Below, piece by piece: positions 31,401 to 39,977 of a stretch of DNA of 64,000 bases. Source of the DNA: JACDAN01 sp963721345. Its GTDB lineage: Bacteria > Actinomycetota > Thermoleophilia > Gaiellales > Gaiellaceae. The notes under the pieces are model-generated. The model saw only the letters and a program-made list of their open reading frames with translations, was not told where the DNA came from and did no database searches. Positions within the stretch are counted from its first letter, which is position 1, and every line of letters starts with the position of its first letter. A program made the translations under genes and the position numbers. Location: assembly GCA_963721345.1 (NCBI GenBank), contig CAVRIT010000001.1, positions 992,001-1,056,000 of the forward strand, written 5' to 3'.

Positions 31401-33230
31401 GTGGCTGCGCGGTTCGAAGAACGGCTTGAAAAGGGCCCGATCGTCGTCGCCGACGGCGGCATGGGCGTGCTCGTCACCGGCGCCGTGCCGAGGCTTCGGT
31501 GCCCCGAGGAGGCCAACCTCCGCGCTCCCGAGGCCGTCATCTCGCTGCACGTCAGCTTCATCAACGCCGGCGCGGACCTGATCGAGACGAACACGTTCGG
31601 CGCGAACCGGCGAAAGCTGGCCGGCTTCTTCCTCGAGGACGAGGTCGAGCGGATCAACAGCACGGCGGTGAAGCTCGCACGGCAAGCGCGCGAGATCTCG
31701 GGCCGCGACGTCTTCATCGCCGGCTCGATCGGGCCGCTGGGCGAGCGCACCGACCTCTCGCCCGACTACCGCAAGCGGATCTTCGTCGAGCAGGCCGAAG
31801 CGCTCGCGGCGCGGGGGATCGACCTCTTCGCGGTCGAGACGTTCTTCGAGCTGGACGAGCTCCTGGTCGCAATCGGGGCGGTCAAGGAGGTCTCCTCGCT
31901 GCCCATCGTCGCGATGCTCACCTTCGACGAGCAGGGAGAGACGCTCGGCGGGATCTCCGCGCGGCAGTCGATCGAGGCGCTCTCCGGGCTCGGGCTCGCC
32001 GCGATCGGCGCGAATCACGGCGCCGGGATCCACGCGGCGCTGACCGCGCTCAACGAGATGCATGCGACGGACGGCGAGATCGCCCTCGCGGCGATGCCCA
32101 ACATCGGCCTCGCGAGCCTCTCCGGCAACCGGCTCGTCTTCCCGCACGCGACGCCCGAGTACTTCGCCGACTTCGCGGCTCACGCCCGTGACCTCGGCGC
32201 GAAGATCATCGGCGGCTGCTGCGGGACGACTCCTGTCGAGATCCAGGCGATCGCAGCCGCGGTGGCCGACCAGCGCACCGCGAGCTCACCGCTCGTCGTC
32301 AACGAGCGTGAGGTCGTGCTCTCCGTCATCGAGACCGCGGAGCAGACCGAGCTCGGGCGGATGCTCGAGGAGGGCGAGTGGGTCGTCTCGGTTCAGCTCG
32401 ACCCGCCGCTCGGGGGGAACCACCGCGGGATGCTCGAGGTCGCGAAGGGCCTCCAGGACGGCGGGGCGGCGATCGTGGACATCAACGACAACGCGACGGC
32501 GCGGGCGGGGATGAGCGCGCTGATGCTCTCGACGGCGATCCAGCGGGCGACGCGCCTCGAGACGATCCCCCACCTGACGACCCGCGACGCCAGCGTTCTC
32601 GGCCTCGAGTCCCAGCTCCTCGGCGCGCACGCCGAGGGGATCCGGAACGTGCTGGCCGTGACCGGCGACCCGCCGGAAGTCGGGGACTACCCGGGCTCGC
32701 AGGGTGTCTACGAGATCGACTCGATCGGACTGGTGGAGCTGATGGCCCACCTGAACCGCGGCGAGGACTACAACGGACGGTCGATCGACGCCGCGACCTC
32801 GTTCCACATCGGCGTCGCGGTCAACCCCTCGGCGGACGACCTCGACGAAGAGCTCGAGCGGTACCGGCGCAAGATCGACGCCGGCGCGCACTACGCGATG
32901 ACGCAGATCCTCTTCGACCTCGAGTACCTCGACCGGTTCCTCGACCGCCTGGGGGACGAGTCGCCGATCCCGCTGCTGATCGGGATCTTCCCGGTGTGGA
33001 GCTACCCGCTCGCGCTCCGGCTCCACAACGAGGTGCCGGGCATCATCGTCCCCGACTCCGTTCAAGAGGCGCTGCGCGAGGCCGGCCCGGACGGCGCGGA
33101 GGTCGGGATGGAGCTCGCGCGGGAGTTGATCGAGGCATCGCGGAGCCGGGCCGCGGGGGTCTACCTCGTCGCCCCCTTCCGCCGGCCGCTCGGCGTGCTC
33201 GAGCTGCTAGCTGACGCAGTCGCCCGTTGA
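31401..33230 (+). CDS. Bifunctional homocysteine S-methyltransferase / methylenetetrahydrofolate reductase
   Basis: Residues 1-300 are a homocysteine methyltransferase: VVADGGMGVLVTG, ADLIETNTFGANRRKL and the zinc-binding CC in KIIGGCCGTTPVEIQAIA (about 275). Residues 325-609 are a MTHFR-like (beta/alpha)8 domain: VVSVQLDPPLGGNHRGMLEVAKGL, VLAVTGDPPEVGDYPGSQGVYEIDSIGL, HYAMTQILFDLEYLDRFL and IGIFPV. The fusion makes methyl-THF and passes the methyl group to homocysteine without B12, as in Bacillus YitJ-type proteins. GTG start from a leaderless promoter. Its end overlaps the convergent marP gene by 24 bp. Confidence 0.92.
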   Translation: MAARFEERLEKGPIVVADGGMGVLVTGAVPRLRCPEEANLRAPEAVISLHVSFINAGADLIETNTFGANRRKLAGFFLEDEVERINSTAVKLARQAREISGRDVFIAGSIGPLGERTDLSPDYRKRIFVEQAEALAARGIDLFAVETFFELDELLVAIGAVKEVSSLPIVAMLTFDEQGETLGGISARQSIEALSGLGLAAIGANHGAGIHAALTALNEMHATDGEIALAAMPNIGLASLSGNRLVFPHATPEYFADFAAHARDLGAKIIGGCCGTTPVEIQAIAAAVADQRTASSPLVVNEREVVLSVIETAEQTELGRMLEEGEWVVSVQLDPPLGGNHRGMLEVAKGLQDGGAAIVDINDNATARAGMSALMLSTAIQRATRLETIPHLTTRDASVLGLESQLLGAHAEGIRNVLAVTGDPPEVGDYPGSQGVYEIDSIGLVELMAHLNRGEDYNGRSIDAATSFHIGVAVNPSADDLDEELERYRRKIDAGAHYAMTQILFDLEYLDRFLDRLGDESPIPLLIGIFPVWSYPLALRLHNEVPGIIVPDSVQEALREAGPDGAEVGMELARELIEASRSRAAGVYLVAPFRRPLGVLELLADAVAR

Positions 33231-34343
33231 GACCGGGCCGCCGCGAGCTGCGGCGAGGGCCTCGTCGACCACTTCCGGCGGGACGGCGTAGCCGGCTCCG
33301 CCTCCGGTGCGCGCGGCGAAGACCGTCCCGAGGACGCGCCCCGAGGAGTCGACGAGCGGACCGCCCGAGTTCCCGGGACGCACCAGCCCGCGAAACGTCG
33401 TGATCCTCCGGGACACCGGGCCCCCGCCAAGCGCGTCCCGGCTGATCACGATCGCCGTCCGGCCGGCGCGGGCGGGCCGTGCGGTCAGCGGCCCGTTTTC
33501 GGGGTAGCCGAGGACCGCGGCCGAGCTCCCGGGTTGCGGGTCGGCCTGCTCGAGCGGACGCGCCTCGAGTCCCGTCACGCGCAGCACGGCGATGTCGTTG
33601 CGGGGGTCGAACGCGACGGCGCGCGCGCGGAGCGGCGGCCCGCCGAGGCTGTCGACGGTCGTGTCGTCCTGTCCCGCGACGACATGGGCGTTCGTGACGA
33701 CGAGCCCGCTGCCGGCGACCCAGCCCGAGCCGGCGACTCCGAGGCCACATGCTGTCCCCAGCACGCGCACGACGCTCGGCGCCGCCCGCCGCACACCGGG
33801 CTGGCGGAGGACGGACGGGTCGGGCCGCTCGGCCGGAGGAGCAGGACCGGCGATCGACGGGAACGGGTCGACCCGCGCAAGGACACGGAGGGCACGTCGC
33901 GGCGGCACGAGCTCGTTCAGCTCTCGGAGCAGGGTCGACGCCTGAACCTCCCGCCGAAGGTCTGACTGCCCCGGGATCTGAAGCGCGACCGCGCCCGCGA
34001 TCCACACGAGCGCCAGTCCGGCGACCGCCCCGGCCCCGAGGCCGGCGACCGAGTCCACCGTCCTCACCGGCCCAGCCGGCAGTCGGCTCCGGATCGCTGA
34101 TCCGATCGAGGAGCCGAAGATCTCCAGGAGGATTGCGCCGGCCGCCGCTCCGGCCAAGGCGATCAGGGGCGTGTAGGGCGATTCGGCGCCGTCCGAGAGA
34201 AGGTGGGGCGCGATCCTCGCCCCGAGCAGCCCGCCGACGACGACGCCCGCCGCAGAGAGCGCGCTCGTGACGAAGCCCTGCCAGAGGCCCAGGAGCGCCG
34301 TGAAGGCGACGACGCCGAGAACGATCCAATCGAGCCTGGTCAT
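33207..34343 (-). CDS. marP: MarP-family membrane serine protease
   Basis: Residues 1-160 form a CvpA/colicin-V-like four-helix membrane domain beginning MTRLDWIVLGVVAFTALLGLWQGF. Residues 190-379 are a chymotrypsin-fold protease with His in VTNAHVVAGQ, Asp in DPRNDIAVLRV and Ser in GLVRPGNSGGPLVD. The two cysteines around the active domain (GTACGLG and GDCVS) may form the stabilising disulfide known in mycobacterial MarP, which supports acid and oxidative-stress survival. The start at 34343 has GAAGGGG nine bases upstream; an in-frame start at 34424 would add an unsupported leader. Confidence 0.9.
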   Translation of the reverse strand: MTRLDWIVLGVVAFTALLGLWQGFVTSALSAAGVVVGGLLGARIAPHLLSDGAESPYTPLIALAGAAAGAILLEIFGSSIGSAIRSRLPAGPVRTVDSVAGLGAGAVAGLALVWIAGAVALQIPGQSDLRREVQASTLLRELNELVPPRRALRVLARVDPFPSIAGPAPPAERPDPSVLRQPGVRRAAPSVVRVLGTACGLGVAGSGWVAGSGLVVTNAHVVAGQDDTTVDSLGGPPLRARAVAFDPRNDIAVLRVTGLEARPLEQADPQPGSSAAVLGYPENGPLTARPARAGRTAIVISRDALGGGPVSRRITTFRGLVRPGNSGGPLVDSSGRVLGTVFAARTGGGAGYAVPPEVVDEALAAARGGPVSTGDCVS

Positions 34344-34348
34344 GGTGT

Positions 34349-34512
34349 GTGCCCCTTCAAGTGATGCCGGCCGAGTTTCTGGGTCGCGAGCACCAAGCCA
34401 GAGGGCGTCATCGTCCGCGGCCAAGGCTGGTCTGCCTTGGCAAGGGCGAGGGCGCGCTCTGGCGCCGCGTGATCGTGGGGCAGAGACAGGGCTGCATCAC
34501 TTGGAGGGGCAC
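34349..34512. repeat. 164-bp imperfect palindrome between divergent genes
   Basis: The outer 19-bp arms (34349-34367 and 34494-34512) match at 18 of 19 positions. An inner CCAAGGC/GCCTTGG pair (34421-34440) has exactly the same centre. Between them, segments such as CTCTGGC, CAGA(A/G)AC and GTG(A/C)TCG also recur in inverted order. The whole intergenic region is thus one fold-back structure. Each arm supplies a GGGG-containing leader to one gene. It may be a MITE-like insertion or an inverted duplication of a regulatory leader. Confidence 0.75.
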
Positions 34513-34533
34513 TTGGATACGGTAGTTCCCTCG

Positions 34534-34962
34534 ATGGACGGGGCCGAACTGCAGGAGCTCATCGACCGCTACAACGCTGCGTGGAACGCGCACGACGTCG
34601 ACGCGATCCTCGAGCTGCACACCGAGGAGTCCGTGTTCGAGAACCACACCACTGGCGACGTGAATGTCGGCAAGGAGGCGATCGGCAAGGCGATCCGCGG
34701 CATCTTTACGGTCTTCCCGGACCTTCAGTTCGAGACGCGCCGCCAGTACCTCCGCGACGGCCTGGTCGTGCAGGAGTGGACGGCGCGGGGCACGCACCTC
34801 GGCAAGATGAACCGCGCGGGGTTGGAAGTAGAGCCGACGGGCCGCACGGTGGACTACCGCGGGATGGACGTGATCCCGGTCGAGGACGGCAAGGTCGCCC
34901 GGAAGGACGTCTACTCCGACGGCGTCACCCTGCTCCGCCAGCTCGGCTTGACGTCGATTTAG
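34534..34962 (+). CDS. SnoaL-like ester-cyclase-type protein
   Basis: ATG at 34534 gives MDGAELQELIDRYNAAWNAHDVDAILELHTEESVFENHTTGDVNVGKEAIGKAIRGIFTVFPDLQFETRRQYLRDGLVVQEWTARGTHLG. This is the cone-shaped NTF2/SnoaL fold, with the polyketide-cyclase-type HxxE/D surroundings and the closing GMDVIPVEDGKVARKDVYSDGVTLLRQLG. It has 142 residues. Most such proteins in genomes have unknown ligands. It is expressed divergently from marP across the palindrome, with tRNA-Asp 28 bp downstream. Confidence 0.87.
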   Translation: MDGAELQELIDRYNAAWNAHDVDAILELHTEESVFENHTTGDVNVGKEAIGKAIRGIFTVFPDLQFETRRQYLRDGLVVQEWTARGTHLGKMNRAGLEVEPTGRTVDYRGMDVIPVEDGKVARKDVYSDGVTLLRQLGLTSI

Positions 34963-34990
34963 CTCGGCTAGACTGATCCGCTCTGCGCTA

Positions 34991-35067
<77 letters not shown>

Positions 35068-35068
35068 C

Positions 35069-35728
35069 TCACTCTGGCCACGGCGCGGCGGCCATCACTG
35101 CCGTCGCATAGTCGACCAGCCGGTCGTCGTCGTGGCCGCGGATCTGTGCGAGGAACGGGAAGTCGCCCGGGGCGACCTCGAAACGTGCGAAGGGTCTGAC
35201 CGCAACCGGGCTCGCCAGCTGCGGTACGCGGGCAGCGTGGCCCCCGTACATGCCCGACGGCTGCTCGACAAAGCCCTCTGCGGGCAAGAGGTAGACGTAG
35301 CCGGTTCGCCATGGTCGCTGCGGTAACGCATCGCGGCTGATCGAGAAGTAGTAGTGAGCCGGCCCGGGACGTCCATCTGCGTCCAGCAGCGCGATGGAAC
35401 CATTGTTGAGCGTGAGGTCGTAGCGATCGCGGTCGACGATCGCGTAGAACATCGCCCAGACCGGGTCGCTCGTCCCGAACACGGCCTGTTGGTCCCCGAA
35501 AGGCGCGTAGTCGATCGGCTGTCGAGGCTCGAAGCACTCGATGTTCGGATCGCCGGTTCCGTGGAACGCGATCCTGCGGCGGTCGGCGAGCCCGCACAGG
35601 AACTTCCACAACGTCACGTCCCGATCCGCGAGCTCTGTGCTTCGGCTTGAGAGGAACTCATCGACCGCCGCCCGCGTCGGCCCGTCGAAATCCATCGGCG
35701 GCCGCTCGATCCAGTAGTCGGGGAGCAC
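35069..35728 (-). CDS. Conserved hypothetical protein abutting the tRNA-Asp site
   Basis: A 219-residue soluble protein (GTG start) with RIAFHGTGDPNIECFEPRQPIDYAPFGDQQAVFGTSDPVWAMFYAIVDRDRYDLTLNNGSIALLDADGRPGPAHYYFSISRDALPQRPWRTGYVYLLPAEGF. The FHGTxD..FxPR..D..FG.Q.AVFGTSDP block looks like a conserved core; it recalls proteins that start with a ligand-binding 'HGS/HGT' turn as in ADP-ribosyl-transfer folds, but the resemblance is too weak to name. Its stop codon is 2 bp from the tRNA repeat core, as in integrated cassettes. Confidence 0.7.
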   Translation of the reverse strand: MLPDYWIERPPMDFDGPTRAAVDEFLSSRSTELADRDVTLWKFLCGLADRRRIAFHGTGDPNIECFEPRQPIDYAPFGDQQAVFGTSDPVWAMFYAIVDRDRYDLTLNNGSIALLDADGRPGPAHYYFSISRDALPQRPWRTGYVYLLPAEGFVEQPSGMYGGHAARVPQLASPVAVRPFARFEVAPGDFPFLAQIRGHDDDRLVDYATAVMAAAPWPE

Positions 35729-35984
35729 GCCTCGATTGTGTCAAAGCCGTGGGCTTCCCCACCGCCTTGAGACGGGCCTGCCTGGAAGGATTGTGGAACG
35801 CAGCGGTGGCGACCAACGGCAACTGAGGGCGGCCCGGAAACGGCGATTAACGGCAACCTGCGCCGCCCAACTGTCACGCCGGAGGTCGCTGGTTCGAGTC
35901 CCGTCACTCCCGTCTTCAAGTGCCACAGCAAAACGGCCGTTCGATCAGACGTCGCCACCGCAGCCCGAAGCTGGACGCGCCTCC
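35729..35984. other. Intergenic stretch with tRNA-Asp repeat copy A and coding remnant
   Basis: Contains a short plus-strand coding-like remnant LEGLWNAAVATNG (35788-35826) that matches a similar remnant before copy B, then the repeat copy A. Nothing else is seen. Confidence 0.5.
35871..35915 (+). repeat. tRNA-Asp 3'-end repeat, copy A (attR-like)
   Basis: Matches the tRNA-Asp core at 43 of 45 positions. The two changes alter the TPsiC stem and acceptor stem. It cannot form a tRNA because the 5' half is missing. Confidence 0.8.
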
Positions 35985-36944
35985 TCATTGCTCCCCGGAG
36001 AGGAGTCTTTCGTAGAGGTCCCCTGCAGCAGTGCCGCGTGTGACCTGGATCCGGCCGAGCGGCTGCTCGCTCCCCTTCCGCGCCTTCGCGTTCACGTCCT
36101 GGGTGAAGACTGCTCCGTACCGCCCGCTGAGCCAGCCGAGCAGGTTGCCGGCGATGCGCGGGTCGTTGCTGCCTTCCTGGCCGTAGTTTCCGTACGGGGG
36201 CGCGAAGCCGAGTGGGCTGTAGGCGGGGATGTGCTCCGCGAGTGTCTTCTCGCCCGACTCGATGTCCGAACGCGCGCGCTCCTGCCAGTCTTCGAAGTCC
36301 TCGTCGGGCATCTTGTACGCGTAGAAGGGCCCGTAGTCGTCCGGGCCGGGGCCGTACTGGATCTGTTGGTGGCCGTGACCCGAGTGCAGCTGCAACTGCC
36401 AGCGGTCGCTCGCCTCGACGATCTCGAGCTCCTCCCAAGTCAGGTACTCGGGGTCCTCGCCGTCGTCGACTCGACCGACGTCGACGAACATGACCGCGTT
36501 GAACCCGAGCTCGCGCAAGATCCCGTCGCCACCGGTCCAGGAGTCGGCCCGAGCGTCGTCGAACGTGAGAAGGAGGGGCCTAGGTGGAAGCGCGACGGGC
36601 TTGCCCTGCACGAAGGAACGAAACGTCGCCAGATCGACCGTCCGGTAGCCGGCGTGCGCGATCATCGTCATCTGCTCAGCGAAGTCCGCGAAGCCGACGC
36701 CATACTCGGCGTCAGCGGCGTTCGCGAAGTCGCTCTCGGGGCCGATTCCGTGGTACAGCAGGACCGGGATCGACGAACGGTCCGCGGGCAGCGGCGCCCA
36801 CAGCTGTTTTTCCTCGGCGGTGAGGACAACTTCCGGCGCGGGGAGTGGCGTTCGCGGCTCTGCCGCTTCGTTCGCCCCACAGCCGGCCAAGGCCAGTGAG
36901 ATGCTCCAGGTAACGGCGGCAAGCGCAATCGCCGATACCTTCAT
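35985..36944 (-). CDS. Polysaccharide-deacetylase lipoprotein (PgaB-like)
   Basis: ATG at 36944 gives a lipoprotein signal, MKVSAIALAAVTWSISLALAGCGANEAAEP, with lipobox LAGC. The NodB domain shows SSIPVLLYHGIGPE, RPLLLTFDDARADSW (metal Asp) and LQLHSGHGHQQ (metal His pair). GFAPPYGNYGQEG is its substrate-strand motif. About 319 residues. With the adjacent PgaC-like synthase it probably N-deacetylates a poly-beta-1,6-GlcNAc-type polymer at the cell surface. Homologues PgaB/IcaB do so, but no PgaB-type second domain is present. Confidence 0.87.
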   Translation of the reverse strand: MKVSAIALAAVTWSISLALAGCGANEAAEPRTPLPAPEVVLTAEEKQLWAPLPADRSSIPVLLYHGIGPESDFANAADAEYGVGFADFAEQMTMIAHAGYRTVDLATFRSFVQGKPVALPPRPLLLTFDDARADSWTGGDGILRELGFNAVMFVDVGRVDDGEDPEYLTWEELEIVEASDRWQLQLHSGHGHQQIQYGPGPDDYGPFYAYKMPDEDFEDWQERARSDIESGEKTLAEHIPAYSPLGFAPPYGNYGQEGSNDPRIAGNLLGWLSGRYGAVFTQDVNAKARKGSEQPLGRIQVTRGTAAGDLYERLLSGEQ

Positions 36945-37019
36945 TCCGCGACTACTGTAACCGTCGGGCAGCGCGAAGCCTGACTCTCCGCCCGGACCTG
37001 ACAACATCCGCGATCCGCC

Positions 37020-37283
37020 GTGAGTGAGGACACCGGACGCTCGCCGGTCCAGTTCGAACCATTACGGCCCGCGTCCCGCGCGAGCTTGATCGCGGGCGTC
37101 GTGGTCGGCCCGCTCCTCTGGCTCGTCGCGATCGCGATCGGCGCGTGGTTCTTTGAGTACAGCTGGGCCATCACGCTAGGACTGACGGTGACCGTCGCGT
37201 CGTTCTTCGTCTCGCTCGCGGTCCTCACTCTGCTTCGGGAAGGGCGCGTCAGGCAGGAGGAGCGGTATGTGGACGGCGGCTAA
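37020..37283 (+). CDS. Small two-helix membrane protein (possible PgaD-like partner)
   Basis: GTG at 37020 gives an 87-residue protein with two hydrophobic helices (about 22-45, ASLIAGVVVGPLLWLVAIAIGAWFF, and 49-70, AITLGLTVTVASFFVSLAVLTLL) and a charged C-terminus. It overlaps the synthase start by 17 bp. PgaD is likewise a small two-helix protein that partners PgaC; topology and position, not sequence, suggest the role. Confidence 0.65.
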   Translation: MSEDTGRSPVQFEPLRPASRASLIAGVVVGPLLWLVAIAIGAWFFEYSWAITLGLTVTVASFFVSLAVLTLLREGRVRQEERYVDGG

Positions 37284-38526
37284 GCTGCTACTGGCGTTTG
37301 TCGCGCTCTACCCGGTGGTCACCGCGGCGCTATGGATCGCCGGAGGCATCCTCTTCCGACTGCTGGACGAGCGGGATGCCGCCGAGGAACCCGATGGAGG
37401 CTGGCCGGGCGTATCCGTGCTCATCCCCGCCTACAACGAGGAAGCGGTGATCGGCACCAGCGTCACGGCAGCGATCGCCTCGGACTACCCGGAGCTCGAG
37501 GTGCTAGTCCTCGACGACGGCTCTACCGACGGCACGGAAGCCACCGCGCTCGAGGCAATCGCGGGAGACCCTCGCTGCCGCGTGATCCGCGACCCGGTCA
37601 ATCGCGGCAAGGCCGACCGGCTGAACGTCGGCTTCGAACAAGCGCGCCACGAACTCGTCGCGGTCACAGACGCCGACACGCACATGCACCCCCAGGCGCT
37701 CAAGATGCTGGTCGCTCGGATGCGCCGATCGCCGCTCCTCGCCGCGATCGCCGGAGCGCCACACGTCACCAACCGCGGCCGTTTCCTCCTTGCAATGCAG
37801 ATCCTGGAGGCGGCGTCGATCATCGGCCTGATGCGCCGCACGCAGTCCCTGACGGGACGGGTCGGTGTCGTAGCCGGTGTCCTCGGTCTCTTCCGGCGCG
37901 ACCGTGTCCTCGCGGTCGGTGGCTACGACCCACGAATGGCGACCGAGGACATCGACCTGACCTGGAAGCTGCTGCTCGACGGTTGGCAGACGGCTTATGA
38001 GCCGCGCGCGCTCGTCGGAATGCAGGTTCCCGCCTCGCTGCGCGCGCTGTGGGCGCAGCGCAAACGCTGGGCCCGCGGCCAGGGGGAGGTGCTCCACGTT
38101 CACCTCGCCGAGGTCAGTCGCTGGCGCAACCATCGCATGTGGCTGCTGAGCCTCGAAGCGCTTGCGTCGCTGATCTGGATCGTCGTCCTGGTCGCGGCGC
38201 TCGTGATCAGCGCGCTCGCCGTCTTCCTGAGCGAAGTTGACAGCGTGTCCGGGTTCGCACTCGCGTGGGGCATCGCGATCTCATGCGTGGCCCTGGTCCA
38301 GATGGTCGTAGCGCTCAACCTCGAGCATGGCTACGACCGGACCATCATCCGGCCCTTACTCCTCGGAGCCGCCTATCCGCTCGGGTACTGGATCATCTCC
38401 TCTGCGGCTGCTCTCCACTCGGAGACAGTCGCTCTGGTGCGAGGACCGCGCGAACATCGCGTCGTGTGGGACATCCCGCGCGAACGACTCGGCCGCCAAC
38501 GCCAACCCGGAGATACCAAGGACTAG
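37267..38526 (+). CDS. Processive family 2 glycosyltransferase (PgaC/IcaA-like)
   Basis: A 419-residue membrane synthase. Helix 1 is at 6-28. The GT-A catalytic core has VLIPAYNEEAVIG, VLDDGSTDGT, VTDADTHMHP (DxD), ATEDIDLTWKLL (catalytic base) and QRKRWARGQGEV (QxxRW). Four C-terminal helices run from about 295 to 395. This is the set of a processive beta-glycan synthase such as PgaC or hyaluronan synthase. With the deacetylase and the small membrane protein it makes up a minimal poly-N-acetylglucosamine-type cassette. Confidence 0.88.
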   Translation: MWTAAKLLLAFVALYPVVTAALWIAGGILFRLLDERDAAEEPDGGWPGVSVLIPAYNEEAVIGTSVTAAIASDYPELEVLVLDDGSTDGTEATALEAIAGDPRCRVIRDPVNRGKADRLNVGFEQARHELVAVTDADTHMHPQALKMLVARMRRSPLLAAIAGAPHVTNRGRFLLAMQILEAASIIGLMRRTQSLTGRVGVVAGVLGLFRRDRVLAVGGYDPRMATEDIDLTWKLLLDGWQTAYEPRALVGMQVPASLRALWAQRKRWARGQGEVLHVHLAEVSRWRNHRMWLLSLEALASLIWIVVLVAALVISALAVFLSEVDSVSGFALAWGIAISCVALVQMVVALNLEHGYDRTIIRPLLLGAAYPLGYWIISSAAALHSETVALVRGPREHRVVWDIPRERLGRQRQPGDTKD

Positions 38527-38824
38527 GTTCGTCGTCGACACCAGCGCCGTCTCGCGCAAACCGCGGCCCGGCGGCGTCGTTCTGGAACGTTTGTGGAACG
38601 CGGCGGCGGCAACCGATGGTGAACGCGGGCAAGACCAGACCGGGAAAGGAGCGCAACGGGCGACTAATGGAGACCGGCGAGGACCCGGGGCAAATCACGG
38701 CGCGGAACTGTCACGCCGGAGGTCGCGGGTTCGAGTCCCGTCGCTCCCGTCTTCGAAGTCCCTGCCCAGTCCGCGTCACAGCGTATGACGCAGAGGGGCG
38801 ACTCCACGCGCGATACTCGGTGTG
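38527..38824. other. Intergenic stretch with coding remnant and tRNA-Asp repeat copy B
   Basis: Holds a plus-strand coding remnant VVLERLWNAAAATDGERGQ (about 38575-38631) that resembles the remnant before copy A, then copy B. Translation of the tRNA part gives the familiar spurious GRGFESRRS string, so no gene is called. Confidence 0.5.
38708..38752 (+). repeat. tRNA-Asp 3'-end repeat, copy B (attR-like)
   Basis: Identical to the tRNA-Asp core at all 45 positions, without the 5' half of a tRNA. Confidence 0.85.
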
Positions 38825-39967
38825 ATGGCCGACGTCACGCACGAGTCCGACCCTGGAAGACCGTCCCGAATTCGTGTGATCAGCGCGCGCATCCTGACGG
38901 TGGTCGCGATCCTGCTCGCGCTCGTCGGGATGGTCGCCTTCTACGTCGAGCACACCGCCCTCGACGAGGAGGGCTTCGAGGCGATCTCGCGGCAGATGAT
39001 CGAGAACGACGAGATCCGCACTCAGGTCGCGGCCAAGTCGGTCGACACCCTCTTCGAGAACGTCGACGTGGAGGCTGCCATCGCGGAGCGACTGCCTCCG
39101 GCGCAGCAGCAACTCGCGCCGGTTCTCGCCGGACTTGCGCGCTCGGGCGCCGATCGCGCCGCCGATGCCGCGCTCGAACGCCCACGCGTGCAGACCGTGT
39201 GGGTGGAGGTGTCGACACGGACACAGCGACAGCTCGTACGCCTGCTCGACGACGACACGACCTTCATCCAGACAGAGGGCGGCGCGGTCGTCCTCGACCT
39301 GCGCCCGCTCGTGATCGAGCTCGGAGACCAGGTGGCGGTCATCGGAAAGGTCGCCGAGAGGCTTCCCGAGTCCTCGGGCAAGGTCGCGATCATCGAGAAG
39401 AGCGAGCTCGAGACGGCGCAGACGGCGACCAACGTCCTGCGCGCCGTCGCCGACTGGATGTGGCTTCTCGCACTGGTGGTCGCTGCGCTCGCGGTCTGGC
39501 TGGCAAAGGGGCGCCGTCGGCTCGAGCTCCGTGCCATCGCGCTCGGCCTCCTCGTCGTCGGCCTCTTACTGCTCGCCGTTCGCCGTTTTGCTGGCGACTA
39601 CCTGATCGACTCGCTCGTGAAGGACGACGCGGTCAAGCCGGCGGGTCACGATGCCTGGAGCATTCTCACGCAGACTCTCGCCGACCGCGCCTGGGTGTGG
39701 ATCATCCTCGGCGTCGTCACACTCCTCGGCGTCTGGTTTGTCGGGGAGACCGGACGCGCCGCGCGAGCGCGTAGCGCCGCAGCCCCGGCTCTCGAGAGGC
39801 GCGGGACGACGTATCTCATCGCCGCCGGCGCGCTCCTCACGCTGGTGCTCGTCGCTCCCCAGATCGCCCGCGGCTGGCTCTCGGCGCTCATCCTGGTCGG
39901 CCTCATCGTCGCCGGCATCGAAGTCGTCCGAGCAATCGTCAACCGGGAAGCGCAGCAGCCCGGCTAA
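38825..39967 (+). CDS. Membrane protein of unknown function
   Basis: A 380-residue protein: one helix at 20-40 (ILTVVAILLALVGMVAFYV), an extracytoplasmic stretch of about 170 residues with many charged residues (FEAISRQMIENDEIRTQVAAKSVDTLF), then four or five helices (WLLALVVAALAVWLA, AIALGLLVVGLLLLAV, WVWIILGVVTLLGVWFV, TYLIAAGALLTLVLVAP, WLSALILVGLIVAGI). TACTCG and five bases precede the ATG at 38825; a GTG at 38822 is an alternative. It lies 10 bp before a broken arylsulfatase. No family recognised. Confidence 0.75.
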   Translation: MADVTHESDPGRPSRIRVISARILTVVAILLALVGMVAFYVEHTALDEEGFEAISRQMIENDEIRTQVAAKSVDTLFENVDVEAAIAERLPPAQQQLAPVLAGLARSGADRAADAALERPRVQTVWVEVSTRTQRQLVRLLDDDTTFIQTEGGAVVLDLRPLVIELGDQVAVIGKVAERLPESSGKVAIIEKSELETAQTATNVLRAVADWMWLLALVVAALAVWLAKGRRRLELRAIALGLLVVGLLLLAVRRFAGDYLIDSLVKDDAVKPAGHDAWSILTQTLADRAWVWIILGVVTLLGVWFVGETGRAARARSAAAPALERRGTTYLIAAGALLTLVLVAPQIARGWLSALILVGLIVAGIEVVRAIVNREAQQPG

Positions 39968-39977
39968 GGAGGCACCG

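Noticed and set aside
38265..38825. Open frame ending in GRGFESRRSR
   Set aside because: This string is the translation of the tRNA-Asp T-arm repeat, a common source of false genes.
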